Shown here: positions 16,751 to 25,036 of the stretch, in pieces
Numbering within the stretch: the first letter of the stretch is position 1
How the letters are laid out: each line of letters opens with the position of its first letter
NCBI GenBank assembly: GCA_041689775.1
Contig: JBDNFP010000030.1
Coordinates: 1 to 25,037, forward strand
Source of the DNA: JBDNFP01 sp041689775
Lineage (GTDB): Bacteria; Bacteroidota; Bacteroidia; Cytophagales; Spirosomataceae
Length of the DNA stretch: 25,037 bases
Reading direction: 5' to 3'
Program-made: the position numbers and the translations under genes
Notes under the pieces: model-generated
The model's database searches: none
Told to the model about the DNA's origin: nothing
Seen by the model: the letters and a program-made list of their open reading frames with translations, nothing else

Positions 16751-17857
16751 TTAATGACGGTTTGACCGTTGTTGAGCTTTTCCCGGAGCTTGGCTTTCGG
16801 AGGGTTGGGGTATTGACACCAGCGCATTCTGAGCAATTTCAGCATTTTCGGTTCGCTGCCGGGCTACGTCACACGCCAGGTAGATAGCCTGTAACATGGA
16901 GCCCTCATCGGCCACATTCTGCCCAGCAATATCGTAAGCTGTTCCGTGATCGGGCGAGGTTCGCACGGCGGGAAGTCCGGCCGTAAAATTCACCCCGGTA
17001 TTGAAAGCAATTGTTTTGAAAGGTATCAGGCCCTGATCGTGGTACATAGCCAGCACGGCATCATATTGATGAAAAGTACCGGCCGCAAAAAAGCCATCCG
17101 ATGAAAACGGGCCAAAAACTAGTTCCCCTTTTTCCCTGAAACGAGTCAGCGTAGGGATAATCACATCTTGCTCTTCCTTGCCGAGCAAGCCGTTCTCGCC
17201 CGCGTGAGGATTGAGCCCCAGTACGGCTACTTTAGGTTTTGCAATTCCGAAGTCACTGCGTAAAGAGTACAGAATCTGGTTTATCTTGGCCCTTAGTTTT
17301 TCACTCGTTACCTGCGTACTTACCTTTTCGAGTGGTATGTGTCCTGTTAGTACTCCCACTCTGAAATCACCGGCTACCATAAACATCAGGGCCTCCTTTG
17401 TATCGAAGGCCTCGGCTAGAAACTCCGTATGGCCCGGAAATTGGAATTCACTACTTTGAATAGTGTCCTTGTTGATGGGTGCTGTTACCAGAGCATCAAT
17501 TGCACCCGCTTTCAGGTCTTCCGTGGCGCGTTTCAGTGACGCCAGAGCCCCTTTGCCAGCTTCGGCGGTAATTTTCCCCGGCTCTATTTCAGTATCTTTA
17601 TCGTTCCAGCAGGTTATCACGCTGGTACCTTTCGGATTGGCCTGTTCAACTTTCTGAATACCTTGTAAGTTCCAGTCTTTCATCTGGAACATATTCCGGT
17701 ATTTGTTCATCACCCGTAGCGAGCCATAAATAACCGGAATACATTGACTAGCTAACTGATTACTTTCCAATGCTTTCAGGATTACTTCGGGCCCAATACC
17801 GTTATAATCACCGATACTAATGCCTATTATTGGTCTACTATTTTCTTGTTCACTCAT
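16751..17857 (-). CDS. pdxA: 4-hydroxythreonine-4-phosphate dehydrogenase
   Basis: 368 aa. Oxidises 4-phosphohydroxy-L-threonine in the DXP-dependent route to pyridoxal 5'-phosphate. Landmarks: GDYNGIGPE (16-24, where many homologues have GDPAGIGPE), TAPINKD (125-131), PGHTEFLAE with metal ligand His143, GLNPHAGE with His218 and AMYHDQGLIPFK with His273. About 40 residues after the core are Ala/Gln-rich and probably disordered. Head of a minus-strand run with yicC and the glycosylase gene, and divergent from a 2-hydroxyacid dehydrogenase gene. Confidence 0.95.
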   Translation of the reverse strand: MSEQENSRPIIGISIGDYNGIGPEVILKALESNQLASQCIPVIYGSLRVMNKYRNMFQMKDWNLQGIQKVEQANPKGTSVITCWNDKDTEIEPGKITAEAGKGALASLKRATEDLKAGAIDALVTAPINKDTIQSSEFQFPGHTEFLAEAFDTKEALMFMVAGDFRVGVLTGHIPLEKVSTQVTSEKLRAKINQILYSLRSDFGIAKPKVAVLGLNPHAGENGLLGKEEQDVIIPTLTRFREKGELVFGPFSSDGFFAAGTFHQYDAVLAMYHDQGLIPFKTIAFNTGVNFTAGLPAVRTSPDHGTAYDIAGQNVADEGSMLQAIYLACDVARQRTENAEIAQNALVSIPQPSESQAPGKAQQRSNRH

Positions 17858-18004
17858 GGATATTAGTTCTCAAAATAAGGAATGAGGTACCAGTCGCCGG
17901 CCATTTGTTTACCAAATTGCCTGTATCCTATTCATGATTTTCAGGTAAAACATGCGACTTTTGTAAAGGATCAAGCTGCAAGTTACGAAAAATCCACCTG
18001 TGTT

Positions 18005-18949
18005 ATGAAAATACTGATTGCTGATGAAATGCACCCCTCGCTTTTTGAAATGCTGGATTCGAGTGGATGGCACCATGACTATCAACCTAACTACCGACGT
18101 AATGATATACTGTCAAATCTGGCGGCTTACGATGGGCTTATCATCCGGAGTAAAACCCGGATTGATGAGGAAATCTTAGCCCAAGCTACCGCACTTCAAT
18201 TTATTGCCCGGGCCGGGGCCGGGCTGGACCTCATCGACCTGAAAGCTACCCAGCGGATGGGTATTGCGCTGTTTCACGCGGGGGAGGGCAACCGCGACGC
18301 CGTGGCCGAGCACGCCTTGGGTATGTTACTTATGCTTTTCAACACCCTTAATAAAGCCGACCAAGAAGTACGGCAGGCGATCTGGAACCGCGAAGGAAAC
18401 CGGGGAGTAGAGCTTATGGAAAAAACCGTCGGGATTATTGGCTACGGTAATAACGGTAACGCTACCGCCAAGCGGATGAGTGGATTTGACTGCCGGGTAT
18501 TGGCCCACGACCGATACCGCAAAAACTACGGCGATAAGTACGCCGAAGAAGCGAGCATCGAGGTTATTCAAAGAGAAGCCGATGTGGTCAGTCTTCACGT
18601 GCCGCTAACCGAACGTACCCGTTATCTAATCAACGACTCATTTATTAGTGCTTTCCACAAACCCTTTTACCTGATCAACGTTTCCCGGGGTGAGGTGGTA
18701 AATCTTCAATCAGTGGTAGCAGGTCTGAAAAACGGAAAAATTAAAGGTGCTTGCCTCGATGTTCTGGAAAATGAAAAGCTAAGCCAACTCACTACACCAC
18801 AACAGGAAGCTTTTGACTACCTACGGGCTTCCTCGCAGGTAGTGTTTAGTCCACACGTAGCCGGCTGGACTCATGAAAGCTATGTCAGAATAAACACAGT
18901 ACTGGTGGCTCAGATATCGAAATGGATTTCAGAGAGGAAAAAGGCATAG
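18005..18949 (+). CDS. D-isomer 2-hydroxyacid dehydrogenase (phosphoglycerate dehydrogenase-like)
   Basis: 314 aa from the ATG at 18005. The frame opens further upstream, but MKILIADEMHPSL is the natural start. The NAD-binding Rossmann motif is GYGNNG (146-151). The catalytic triad is visible as Arg228 (INVSRGEVVN), Glu at about 255 (LDVLENE) and His284 (FSPHVAGW). ARAGAGLDLIDLK (69-81) is the substrate-domain motif of the family. There is no C-terminal ACT domain or PdxB-type dimerisation domain, so it is a short form. It could act on 3-phosphoglycerate, erythronate 4-phosphate or another 2-hydroxyacid. It is divergent from pdxA with 147 bases between. Confidence 0.85.
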   Translation: MKILIADEMHPSLFEMLDSSGWHHDYQPNYRRNDILSNLAAYDGLIIRSKTRIDEEILAQATALQFIARAGAGLDLIDLKATQRMGIALFHAGEGNRDAVAEHALGMLLMLFNTLNKADQEVRQAIWNREGNRGVELMEKTVGIIGYGNNGNATAKRMSGFDCRVLAHDRYRKNYGDKYAEEASIEVIQREADVVSLHVPLTERTRYLINDSFISAFHKPFYLINVSRGEVVNLQSVVAGLKNGKIKGACLDVLENEKLSQLTTPQQEAFDYLRASSQVVFSPHVAGWTHESYVRINTVLVAQISKWISERKKA

Positions 18950-19030
18950 GAAAATAGCTCCGGATGCCTCTTTCTATATAATCATTACATAAATTAGATT
19001 TAAATACAACAACCCGGCAAACCCTTCCGC

Positions 19031-19600
19031 ATGAATCCTGAAAAAACCGAAAAACCTGAGAAAGTAAAAAAGAATAAACAAAGCCGCAGCGTCGAAACGA
19101 TGTTCAGGACCACAATGTCCAGTCACGTACACATGACCATGCTGGCCGACCGCAAGGCCGGGTTGATGATCTCCATCAATTCGATTATTCTTTCGATCAT
19201 GATGTCTTTTCTGGTAGGAAAGTACGACGCCAATAATCAGCTTCTGATTCCTACCTTCCTGCTTTCCGCCGTATGCTTACTGACTATTGTATTTGCGTTA
19301 CTCTCTACCAAACCCACTATTAAATCAAAAAAATCGATCAAGACCCAAGCCGAGGCTTCCGGCCTTGATCTCCTTTTCTTTGGTGATTACCTATCCTTGT
19401 CGCCAGAAGAGTACAAACACCAAATGAAAGAGTTGATTAAGAGTGACGAAAAAATTCAGGATAAAATGATTGAGAATATCTACATTCAGGGGCGGGTGAT
19501 GAACCGCAAATTCTGGCTGCTCACCATCGCCTACAACGTATTTATGTTTGGCTTCCCACTAGTCGTGCTTTGTTATCTGATAGCCATTTACTTTTCTTAA
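19031..19600 (+). CDS. Pycsar effector family transmembrane protein (PycTM-like, DUF5706)
   Basis: 189 aa. A charged N-terminal tail rich in Lys and Glu (1-20) is followed by ETMFRTTMSSHVHMTMLADR and KAGLMISINSIILSI, then LLFFGDYLSLSPEEY and VMNRKFWLLTIAYNVFMFG. This is the pattern I know from the Pycsar effector domain (DUF5706). Three membrane segments are visible: about 44-63, 71-92 and 161-188. In characterised Pycsar systems such a protein is activated by cCMP or cUMP and damages the inner membrane to stop phage growth. In Bacteroidota this domain often follows an HD phosphohydrolase domain; here it stands alone. No uridylate/cytidylate cyclase is in the window. Its stop overlaps the stop of the convergent gene by 4 bases. 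The role is inferred from the family only. Confidence 0.8.
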   Translation: MNPEKTEKPEKVKKNKQSRSVETMFRTTMSSHVHMTMLADRKAGLMISINSIILSIMMSFLVGKYDANNQLLIPTFLLSAVCLLTIVFALLSTKPTIKSKKSIKTQAEASGLDLLFFGDYLSLSPEEYKHQMKELIKSDEKIQDKMIENIYIQGRVMNRKFWLLTIAYNVFMFGFPLVVLCYLIAIYFS

Positions 19601-20685
19601 TCTTTAAGCCCCTTTATCCCTACATTTTTCCTTTTACTGTTGCTCATAAAGGTAGTTCTGGCTTTTCCTGGATCATTAATAGCCTCATAAAACTGATCGA
19701 AATATTGCAGGGTTCGCTTCAGGTATGCAGGATTCAGACTTAGATTATCCTCGTATAATGCATAGATGTTCGCTTTCTGCTGATTAAAGTTCTCAAATAC
19801 TTTCATAAAAATCTCCTCCGAGTAACCTAATCCCCGGTACAACCGATCACGAGTAGACCGTAGCTTAAGCGCTTCTGCTGGTGATGCATAGCTAGCTTCC
19901 ACAATACCGGCATGGTCGAAATCATAGGCTACGGGCATTGCCAAACCTATTTCGGGTTGCTCCAATAACTTCATATTGTGCTGGTAAGGCACCGACCAGT
20001 CAGTATTCCCGATCATGTACTGAAATACGGCCACGGTAGCCATCCCTACCTGATCAGTCAGGTCCGTTGGTGTTTGGGGCTCTTTGCCCTTTACTACGGT
20101 TTTATGGCGTTTGGCCAGCAAGTCTTCGTCCTCAATGATAAACCCCGCGCTGGTTTCGGTTTTTCGTTTTCCCGAAATATCCTCGTAGGTAATCATTGCC
20201 ATCCGGGCCTTGAAGCTATAATCGGTTATCAGGTTATAGAGTTTATACACCATGTATTCCTGCGGCACGTAGTCTTCGTAACGGCATCGCGTCACGAGCT
20301 TCAATTTATCCTGATTTTTGAAGATGGTATTCTCCACCTTCTTTTCTGGAAAATTGAGGGTAAAGGGAGGCAAACTACAATTGGCCGAGTTTCTGCGAAA
20401 ATCCCCCCTGACTCTTACCTTCACTGGTACTTGTACCGAGTCACCTTCCTTATCCAGGTAAGTAAAGGTACCCTCGTGGTAGACCGGATCATCTCCCCGG
20501 TCTTTTTGGATCGCCCGAAAGTCCGCCACGATTTTGATGCTTAGTACTTCATCGGAACTAAAAAGGGGTTGACCTTTTACTTTTTTTGCGTCTTTGACTA
20601 CCTCTGTACTTTGAGCAAAGCCAGGAAAAATGCCACCAAGTAGCACTATTAGGATCGTGAATCTGGTGAGTAAAAGCTTCTTCAT
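19597..20685 (-). CDS. Secreted CotH-like putative kinase (hypothetical protein)
   Basis: 362 aa with a Sec signal peptide (residues 1-24, ending PGFAQ). I do not recognise a named family with certainty. The order of motifs resembles atypical kinases of the CotH/HipA-like type: a beta-rich N-terminal domain with VPVKVRVRGDFRR, then LKLVTRCRYEDYVPQEYMVY, then QYMIGNTDWSVPYQHNMKLL (222-241) as a possible catalytic loop, and YDFDHAG (254-260) as a possible metal-binding Asp motif. If active it would phosphorylate proteins or other molecules outside the cytoplasm. It converges with the Pycsar-like effector gene. The kinase idea is inference; a non-catalytic fold is possible. Confidence 0.6.
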   Translation of the reverse strand: MKKLLLTRFTILIVLLGGIFPGFAQSTEVVKDAKKVKGQPLFSSDEVLSIKIVADFRAIQKDRGDDPVYHEGTFTYLDKEGDSVQVPVKVRVRGDFRRNSANCSLPPFTLNFPEKKVENTIFKNQDKLKLVTRCRYEDYVPQEYMVYKLYNLITDYSFKARMAMITYEDISGKRKTETSAGFIIEDEDLLAKRHKTVVKGKEPQTPTDLTDQVGMATVAVFQYMIGNTDWSVPYQHNMKLLEQPEIGLAMPVAYDFDHAGIVEASYASPAEALKLRSTRDRLYRGLGYSEEIFMKVFENFNQQKANIYALYEDNLSLNPAYLKRTLQYFDQFYEAINDPGKARTTFMSNSKRKNVGIKGLKD

Positions 20686-20756
20686 AGGGTTATGGTGAAT
20701 GGGTTCAGGGTCTATTAAACTTAATAAAGTTACGTTTTTCGGGCTAGAATAAATAG

Positions 20757-20788
20757 CTACCCCGTCTACTTTTTGGTAAACGGGGTAG
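20757..20788 (-). terminator. Probable terminator after the M61 peptidase gene
   Basis: CTACCCCGT (20757-20765) pairs with ACGGGGTAG (20780-20788), and three further pairs close the inner loop. It begins 22 bases after the M61 gene stop on the minus strand. Only a weak T-rich stretch follows. Confidence 0.5.
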
Positions 20789-20809
20789 TAATGGTACTGC
20801 TCAAAATTC

Positions 20810-22606
20810 TTATTTTCCCGATAACCAACTTTGTTGTTGCTTCGTCGCTTTTTCCGAAATCATGGTACTTACTGTTGTAGCATAAGCCGGATTTGCCTGA
20901 AACGTAACGGCCGTTTTCATGGTTTTTCCAAATCGCTCAAACACTACCTCCACGGTCTGCCCTACTTTGAATTCTCCCAGTAGTTTTTTGGTATCGGGCC
21001 CGCTCGGAATCGGCTTGTACCCCATCGAGACTATCCGGTCGCCCTTGGCTAGGCCCGCCTGATAAGCCGCCCCGCCCTCGGTAGGATTACTAGCTACAAT
21101 AGCTACACCACTATTGATGGTTAGCGCCGCCCCGATACTTGCCTCACGGGGATTCACTTGCTTAAAATCAACTCCAACTCCCGCCAATAACTTCTGGTAG
21201 TCGGGCATCTGTGAGCTAAAAATATACTTACCGAAAAATTCCTTGCTAAAAGGCTCCCCGGCATAGCTCGCCAGCACTAGTTCCAGGTCCCGCACGGTGT
21301 AGGCTATTTCGGGGCTACCGTACGTATGCCATACCAACTGCATAAACCCATCCAACGAAAGTCCTGTATCGAGGTTTCTGAGGGAAAGATCGAGTGCCAG
21401 CCCCAATACACTACCGTAGGTATAATAAGAGATGAACATGTTTTCCCGGTTAACCGGGTCAAGGGAGGTTGCAGCATCCACAAAAGGAGCCTGATAACTC
21501 ATTTCGATGGGGGTAAAGTACTTATGAGCCGGAGAATTCCAGACGTAGTTGAGGTTTCCTGCCAAATCTTCTATGTAATCTTTGGGCGACATAAGTCCAG
21601 CCCGGCAAAGGATCAGGCTGGTGTAGTACTGCGTAAAGCCCTCGGCAAACCAAAGCTCACCCGACATATTTGCTTCGGTATAATCGAACGGTTTGAGGGA
21701 TTTTGGACGGATACGTTCTACGTTCCAACAGTGGAAAAACTCGTGCGAGACCGTACCGATGTTATCTTCTAATCCTCCATTCCGCAAACTACGGGTACTC
21801 GTCAGCACAGTAGAGTTACGATGCTCCATGCCGTCGCCCGATACGTGGCCGAGGTAGCAAGCGAGGAAGGTATATTGTCCGAAATCATAATCAGGTAGTG
21901 CGCCATAGACGGCTTTTTCCTGCTGAACTACCTTCTTAACGCTCTCCATGTAAGCATCTAACTCCGTCTCCGTGCCGGCATGGTGCAGCACAAAGCGTAT
22001 GGTATAAGGCTTTCCGTTGGACATCTCGGTAAACTCCCGCATCATGTAGTTACTGACTTCCGTGGGGCTATCCATGAAATAATCCAGATCGGGAGCCATG
22101 AAGATATTACTACCCAGATCTTTGAGCTGAGTGGCGACCTTCCAGTTCAAATCCTGCCGCACCTCAAACTTTACCCGAATCGGGCGTTGTGCGTACTGCC
22201 TAGCATACATAAACGTAGCCGGAATATTGAGGTGAGCGTGGGTTTCGTCTACCTGCGAGTACGTACCATCGCCGCGGTCGGCAAAGAGGGTGTAGCTCAC
22301 CTTGACCGTACCGTGGTGGCCACTAACATTCCATTGGTAAGGATTGGGCCGGGTTACGGAAAGTACGTTCCCGTTTTCGTCGGTTGCTTTTACGTTGTAG
22401 ACGTTCTTAGCAAATTCGTGAATGGCATAGCGGCCCGGTGAGGTTCGGCTCATGCGTAGTTCGAGTACCTTATCTTCCAGCCCTTTAAACGTAGCGGACA
22501 CTTCTGCTTCGTGGTGGACGGCGTTAGGAAATGAAATTCGATATTCGTGGTAGGTTTGAGCAAAGGCGGTTGAAAGAAGCCCAAAAAATAGGATCAGATA
22601 CTTCAT
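20810..22606 (-). CDS. M61 family metallopeptidase (glycyl aminopeptidase-like) with PDZ domain
   Basis: 598 aa from the ATG at 22606; the longer frame to 22708 lacks a signal sequence at its start. MKYLILFFGLLSTAFAQ is a Sec signal peptide. An N-terminal beta domain is followed by the gluzincin zinc site: GMEHRNST (259-266), HEFFH (288-292) with Glu289 as base, and Glu322 in AEGFTQYY as third ligand. A PDZ domain lies at about 500-580 (GGAAYQAGLAKGDRIVSMG). M61 enzymes release N-terminal Gly or Ala from peptides. The protein is periplasmic or outer-surface. It is divergent from the broken MpaB-type gene. Confidence 0.92.
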   Translation of the reverse strand: MKYLILFFGLLSTAFAQTYHEYRISFPNAVHHEAEVSATFKGLEDKVLELRMSRTSPGRYAIHEFAKNVYNVKATDENGNVLSVTRPNPYQWNVSGHHGTVKVSYTLFADRGDGTYSQVDETHAHLNIPATFMYARQYAQRPIRVKFEVRQDLNWKVATQLKDLGSNIFMAPDLDYFMDSPTEVSNYMMREFTEMSNGKPYTIRFVLHHAGTETELDAYMESVKKVVQQEKAVYGALPDYDFGQYTFLACYLGHVSGDGMEHRNSTVLTSTRSLRNGGLEDNIGTVSHEFFHCWNVERIRPKSLKPFDYTEANMSGELWFAEGFTQYYTSLILCRAGLMSPKDYIEDLAGNLNYVWNSPAHKYFTPIEMSYQAPFVDAATSLDPVNRENMFISYYTYGSVLGLALDLSLRNLDTGLSLDGFMQLVWHTYGSPEIAYTVRDLELVLASYAGEPFSKEFFGKYIFSSQMPDYQKLLAGVGVDFKQVNPREASIGAALTINSGVAIVASNPTEGGAAYQAGLAKGDRIVSMGYKPIPSGPDTKKLLGEFKVGQTVEVVFERFGKTMKTAVTFQANPAYATTVSTMISEKATKQQQSWLSGK

Positions 22607-22732
22607 GAAATTCGTTGACGGTTGGGTTATTGAAGAATTAAGGTAAAAACACCAACAGCGAAAATAGCCAATATCTTTTATATTGGAACCCTGTATGTGT
22701 ATAATCAATGCCCACGGCTACGTTTAAACAGC

Positions 22733-23551
22733 ATGAATTACTTTGTCAGAAAAGACTCGATCGTCCGGGAGATATGGGGAAAGAGTGATACCACCCTGTT
22801 CATTTTTGCGGGTGCTGCGGCCGAGTTTGCGCTCAGTAAGGCCGTGGATTGGCTTTACTTCACGGGCCGGTTACCCACTGACCCGTTGGGTAGACTATTC
22901 TCTACCGTAGGCTACGCGCGTCAGATTGTGTTTTCCAGTACCGAAGACGCCCACAAAGCCATCGACCGCATGTCGGCTATTCACGGGGGAGTAGAAGCTA
23001 GCCGGGGAAGTAAAATCCCCGACTAGGCTTACCGCGATGTATTATTCATGTTGATTGATTATTCCATTCGCTCCTTTAAAGTACTGGAACGCAAACTAAC
23101 AGAAGCCGAAAAGGAAGAGGTATTTGACGTATTTAACCGGGTTGGACTACGTATGAAACTGGTAGGCTTACCAACTACCTACCGGGAATGGAACCTGATG
23201 CGCGAAGAGCACCTGACCAACGACCTCGTTAAGAGCGAGTACACAGTAGATTTATTTCAACAATACCGCAAGCACCTTGGTTATATCCACTACCGGCTGC
23301 TAATCGAAGCGCAAGGATTTGTAACACCTATGATTGTCAAGAACATGCTGGGCCTGGAAAGTCAACGAATGTTACCCCTACTCTTGGCAGCTTATAAACT
23401 GAGCCGAAAAATAAGAACCAACTGGGTCCTTAAAGCATTGATTTTACCCCCCAAATACAAGACCAAAATCCGCGAACTGGACGTGTACATCCTTTGCAGT
23501 ATCAATCCTCTTTATTCGTTGAAGGGACCGTATTACGTTCACTGGAAATAG
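22733..23551 (+). pseudogene. MpaB-type (DUF2236) oxygenase interrupted by an in-frame TAG
   Basis: One reading frame of 273 codons from the ATG at 22733 to the final TAG at 23549-23551, broken only by a TAG at codon 98 (23024-23026). The two halves are in the same frame and read on without any shift: ...GSKIPD, stop, AYRDVLFMLIDYSIRSF. Together they match the oxygenase MpaB / rubber oxygenase-like family (VREIWGKSDTTLFIFAGAAA at the start; LVGLPTTYREWNLMREEHL later). A Trp (TGG) is the likely original codon. The downstream part could start again at the ATG at 23048. It may be a recent pseudogene, a sequencing error or a read-through gene; TAG ends other genes here, so routine suppression is unlikely. 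Confidence 0.75.
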
Positions 23552-24452
23552 ACCTGGCCTCGATAAATATCCGTTTAATATCCGGATGGACCTGTCTGAT
23601 TTTTGTTTCCAATTCTACGATCGCCTCCTCTATTTGAACGGCAGAGAGTTCGCTTTTAAAATTAACGTCCAGAGCCAGAAATACCTCGTCTGGACCAAAA
23701 TGCATCGTGAGGGGTTGACGTGCGCTCTGTATCGTAGGCTCTGCTCGTACCAGTTCCATCAGGTTTTTGAGCACTTCTACATCGGCCCCTTCGCCAATCA
23801 GTAACCCCTTACTTTCATACGCCAGGAATATAGCAGTAAAGGCCAGAATCACGCCAATGACAAGCGAGGCTGCCCCGTCGAGATAGGGGTTATTGAACTG
23901 ATGCCCCAGAAAAACTCCCAAAGCCGCTACCGCCAACCCCAGCAACGCCGCCGAATCTTCAAAAATAACCGCAAAGTTTGCCGGGTTTTTACTGGCGTGA
24001 ATGGCCGCAAAGAAGCCCCTGCCTTTTCGGTCTATGTTAAATTCTTTTAAAGCCAGGTATAAGGCAATGCCCTCAAAACAGGCCGCCAAACCCAGGACAA
24101 TATAATTCCAGGTTGGGTCGGTTAAGGGTTGGGGATTTTGAATATGGGCAATACCTTCATAAAACGACATGCCTCCACCGATCGAAAAAATAAGGATAGC
24201 TACAATCAGCGACCAGAAATACAGCTCTTTTCCGTACCCAAACGGATGCGCTTCGTCGGGTGCTTTTTTACTTCTCCGGATTCCGTGGAGCAACAACAGG
24301 CCATTCCCCGTATCTACTACCGAGTGGATGCCTTCGGAAAGCATGGCCGAACTGCCCGTAAAACTAGCGGCGACAAACTTGGCAATGGCAATGGCGAGGT
24401 TGGCCCCGATAGCAGCGTAGATGGTGATTTTGGAAGAATTGGTATTTGCCAT
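23502..24452 (-). CDS. Cation diffusion facilitator family transporter
   Basis: 316 aa. Exports divalent metal ions (Zn, Fe, Mn or Co) in exchange for protons. About six membrane helices are visible. Metal-site residues are in helix 2 (E40/H43/D47 in SEGIHSVVDTGN), and the CDF motif HPFGYGK (69-75) follows. The later helix has FEDSAALLG (164-172) and DGAASLVIG (192-200). The C-terminal cytoplasmic domain (about 220-305) is the usual dimerisation fold. The last 50 bases of the gene overlap, antisense, the end of the MpaB-type gene. The substrate cannot be told from the sequence. Confidence 0.92.
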   Translation of the reverse strand: MANTNSSKITIYAAIGANLAIAIAKFVAASFTGSSAMLSEGIHSVVDTGNGLLLLHGIRRSKKAPDEAHPFGYGKELYFWSLIVAILIFSIGGGMSFYEGIAHIQNPQPLTDPTWNYIVLGLAACFEGIALYLALKEFNIDRKGRGFFAAIHASKNPANFAVIFEDSAALLGLAVAALGVFLGHQFNNPYLDGAASLVIGVILAFTAIFLAYESKGLLIGEGADVEVLKNLMELVRAEPTIQSARQPLTMHFGPDEVFLALDVNFKSELSAVQIEEAIVELETKIRQVHPDIKRIFIEARSISSERNTVPSTNKED

Positions 24453-24544
24453 TGTAAGACTTGTGAAGATTTTGGTTACGGAAAAGAACTCCCCAAATTA
24501 CTATGCCAGTGGCACACTATGAAATCATTTTTTCTGATCGACAC

Positions 24545-24572
24545 AAAAAAAGGTCGGTTGCTACACCGACCT
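24545..24572 (-). terminator. Rho-independent terminator of the Crp/Fnr gene
   Basis: Perfect 8-bp stem AGGTCGGT/ACCGACCT (24551-24558 with 24565-24572) and a 6-base loop. On the minus strand it is followed by a run of seven T. It starts 29 bases after the regulator stop codon. Confidence 0.85.
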
Positions 24573-24601
24573 CAACGTAATATGTTCATCAATAGGCTAC
24601 C

Positions 24602-24895
24602 CTAGTTTCGCATCCTAACCAGCTTGTCGTAATTCAGCACCGTAATGAGACTACCCTTCATTTCCACTAATTTTTCTTCCTTAAAATCCGAGAGGGTACG
24701 AATAACGGTTTCGGTAGCAGTACCCACCAACGAAGCGATATCTTCCCGGGTGATAGCCATGGAAAATGGCTTACTCTTATCAGCCTGGTACCGATTGGCC
24801 AGCATCACCAACGCTTCAGCTACCCGTTTGCGGACAGAGTTGTAGGCTAACTGCAACAAACAATCTTCCCGTTCTTTGATTTCATTGGATAACAT
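24602..24895 (-). CDS. Crp/Fnr family regulator, C-terminal DNA-binding part
   Basis: 97 codons from an ATG at 24895. The content is the end of a Crp/Fnr regulator: LLQLAYNSVRKRVAEALVML (dimer helix into the winged helix) and TREDIASLVGTATETVIRTL (helix-turn-helix), then a short wing. Full Crp/Fnr proteins are about 200-230 aa with an N-terminal cyclic-nucleotide-type sensor domain. Here the frame is stopped by a TAG four codons before the ATG (24905-24907); the residues FTR just before the Met continue the family pattern, so the ATG is an internal Met of a longer gene. Whether the short form is made and binds DNA is unknown. It has its own terminator. Confidence 0.7.
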   Translation of the reverse strand: MLSNEIKEREDCLLQLAYNSVRKRVAEALVMLANRYQADKSKPFSMAITREDIASLVGTATETVIRTLSDFKEEKLVEMKGSLITVLNYDKLVRMRN

Positions 24896-24904
24896 TCTTG
24901 TGAA

Positions 24905-25036
24905 CTACCCACCCACGCCAGAGGCGATGGGATGGGCTTCGGGTTTCATAGAGTGTGCTTTGTTACCAAAGTCTGATTTCCTCTCCACCTTTGTAATCGC
25001 CAGTTCCTGACGATATATTTTTAATCCTTCATTTAA
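24905..25036 (-). pseudogene. Probable remnant of the Crp/Fnr N-terminal sensor domain
   Basis: In the same frame as the DNA-binding part, upstream of its TAG, an uninterrupted frame runs to the window edge. It starts LNEGLKIYRQELAITKVERK and then SDFGNKA. This resembles the core of a cyclic-nucleotide-binding-like domain (KIYR..., ELxIT..., GDFFG...), but with gaps and with no recognisable end of the domain. I infer a decayed or internally deleted sensor domain. The rest lies outside the window, so this is tentative; it could also be the tail of another gene. Confidence 0.4.

Noticed and set aside
17882..18004. Upstream extension of the 2-hydroxyacid dehydrogenase
   Set aside because: The extra 41 residues do not look like part of the family fold; the internal Met at 18005 begins the normal N-terminus.
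22697..23026. Reading the first MpaB-type fragment as a complete small protein
   Set aside because: It ends in the middle of a conserved block and the same frame continues the family sequence right after the TAG, so it is one interrupted gene.
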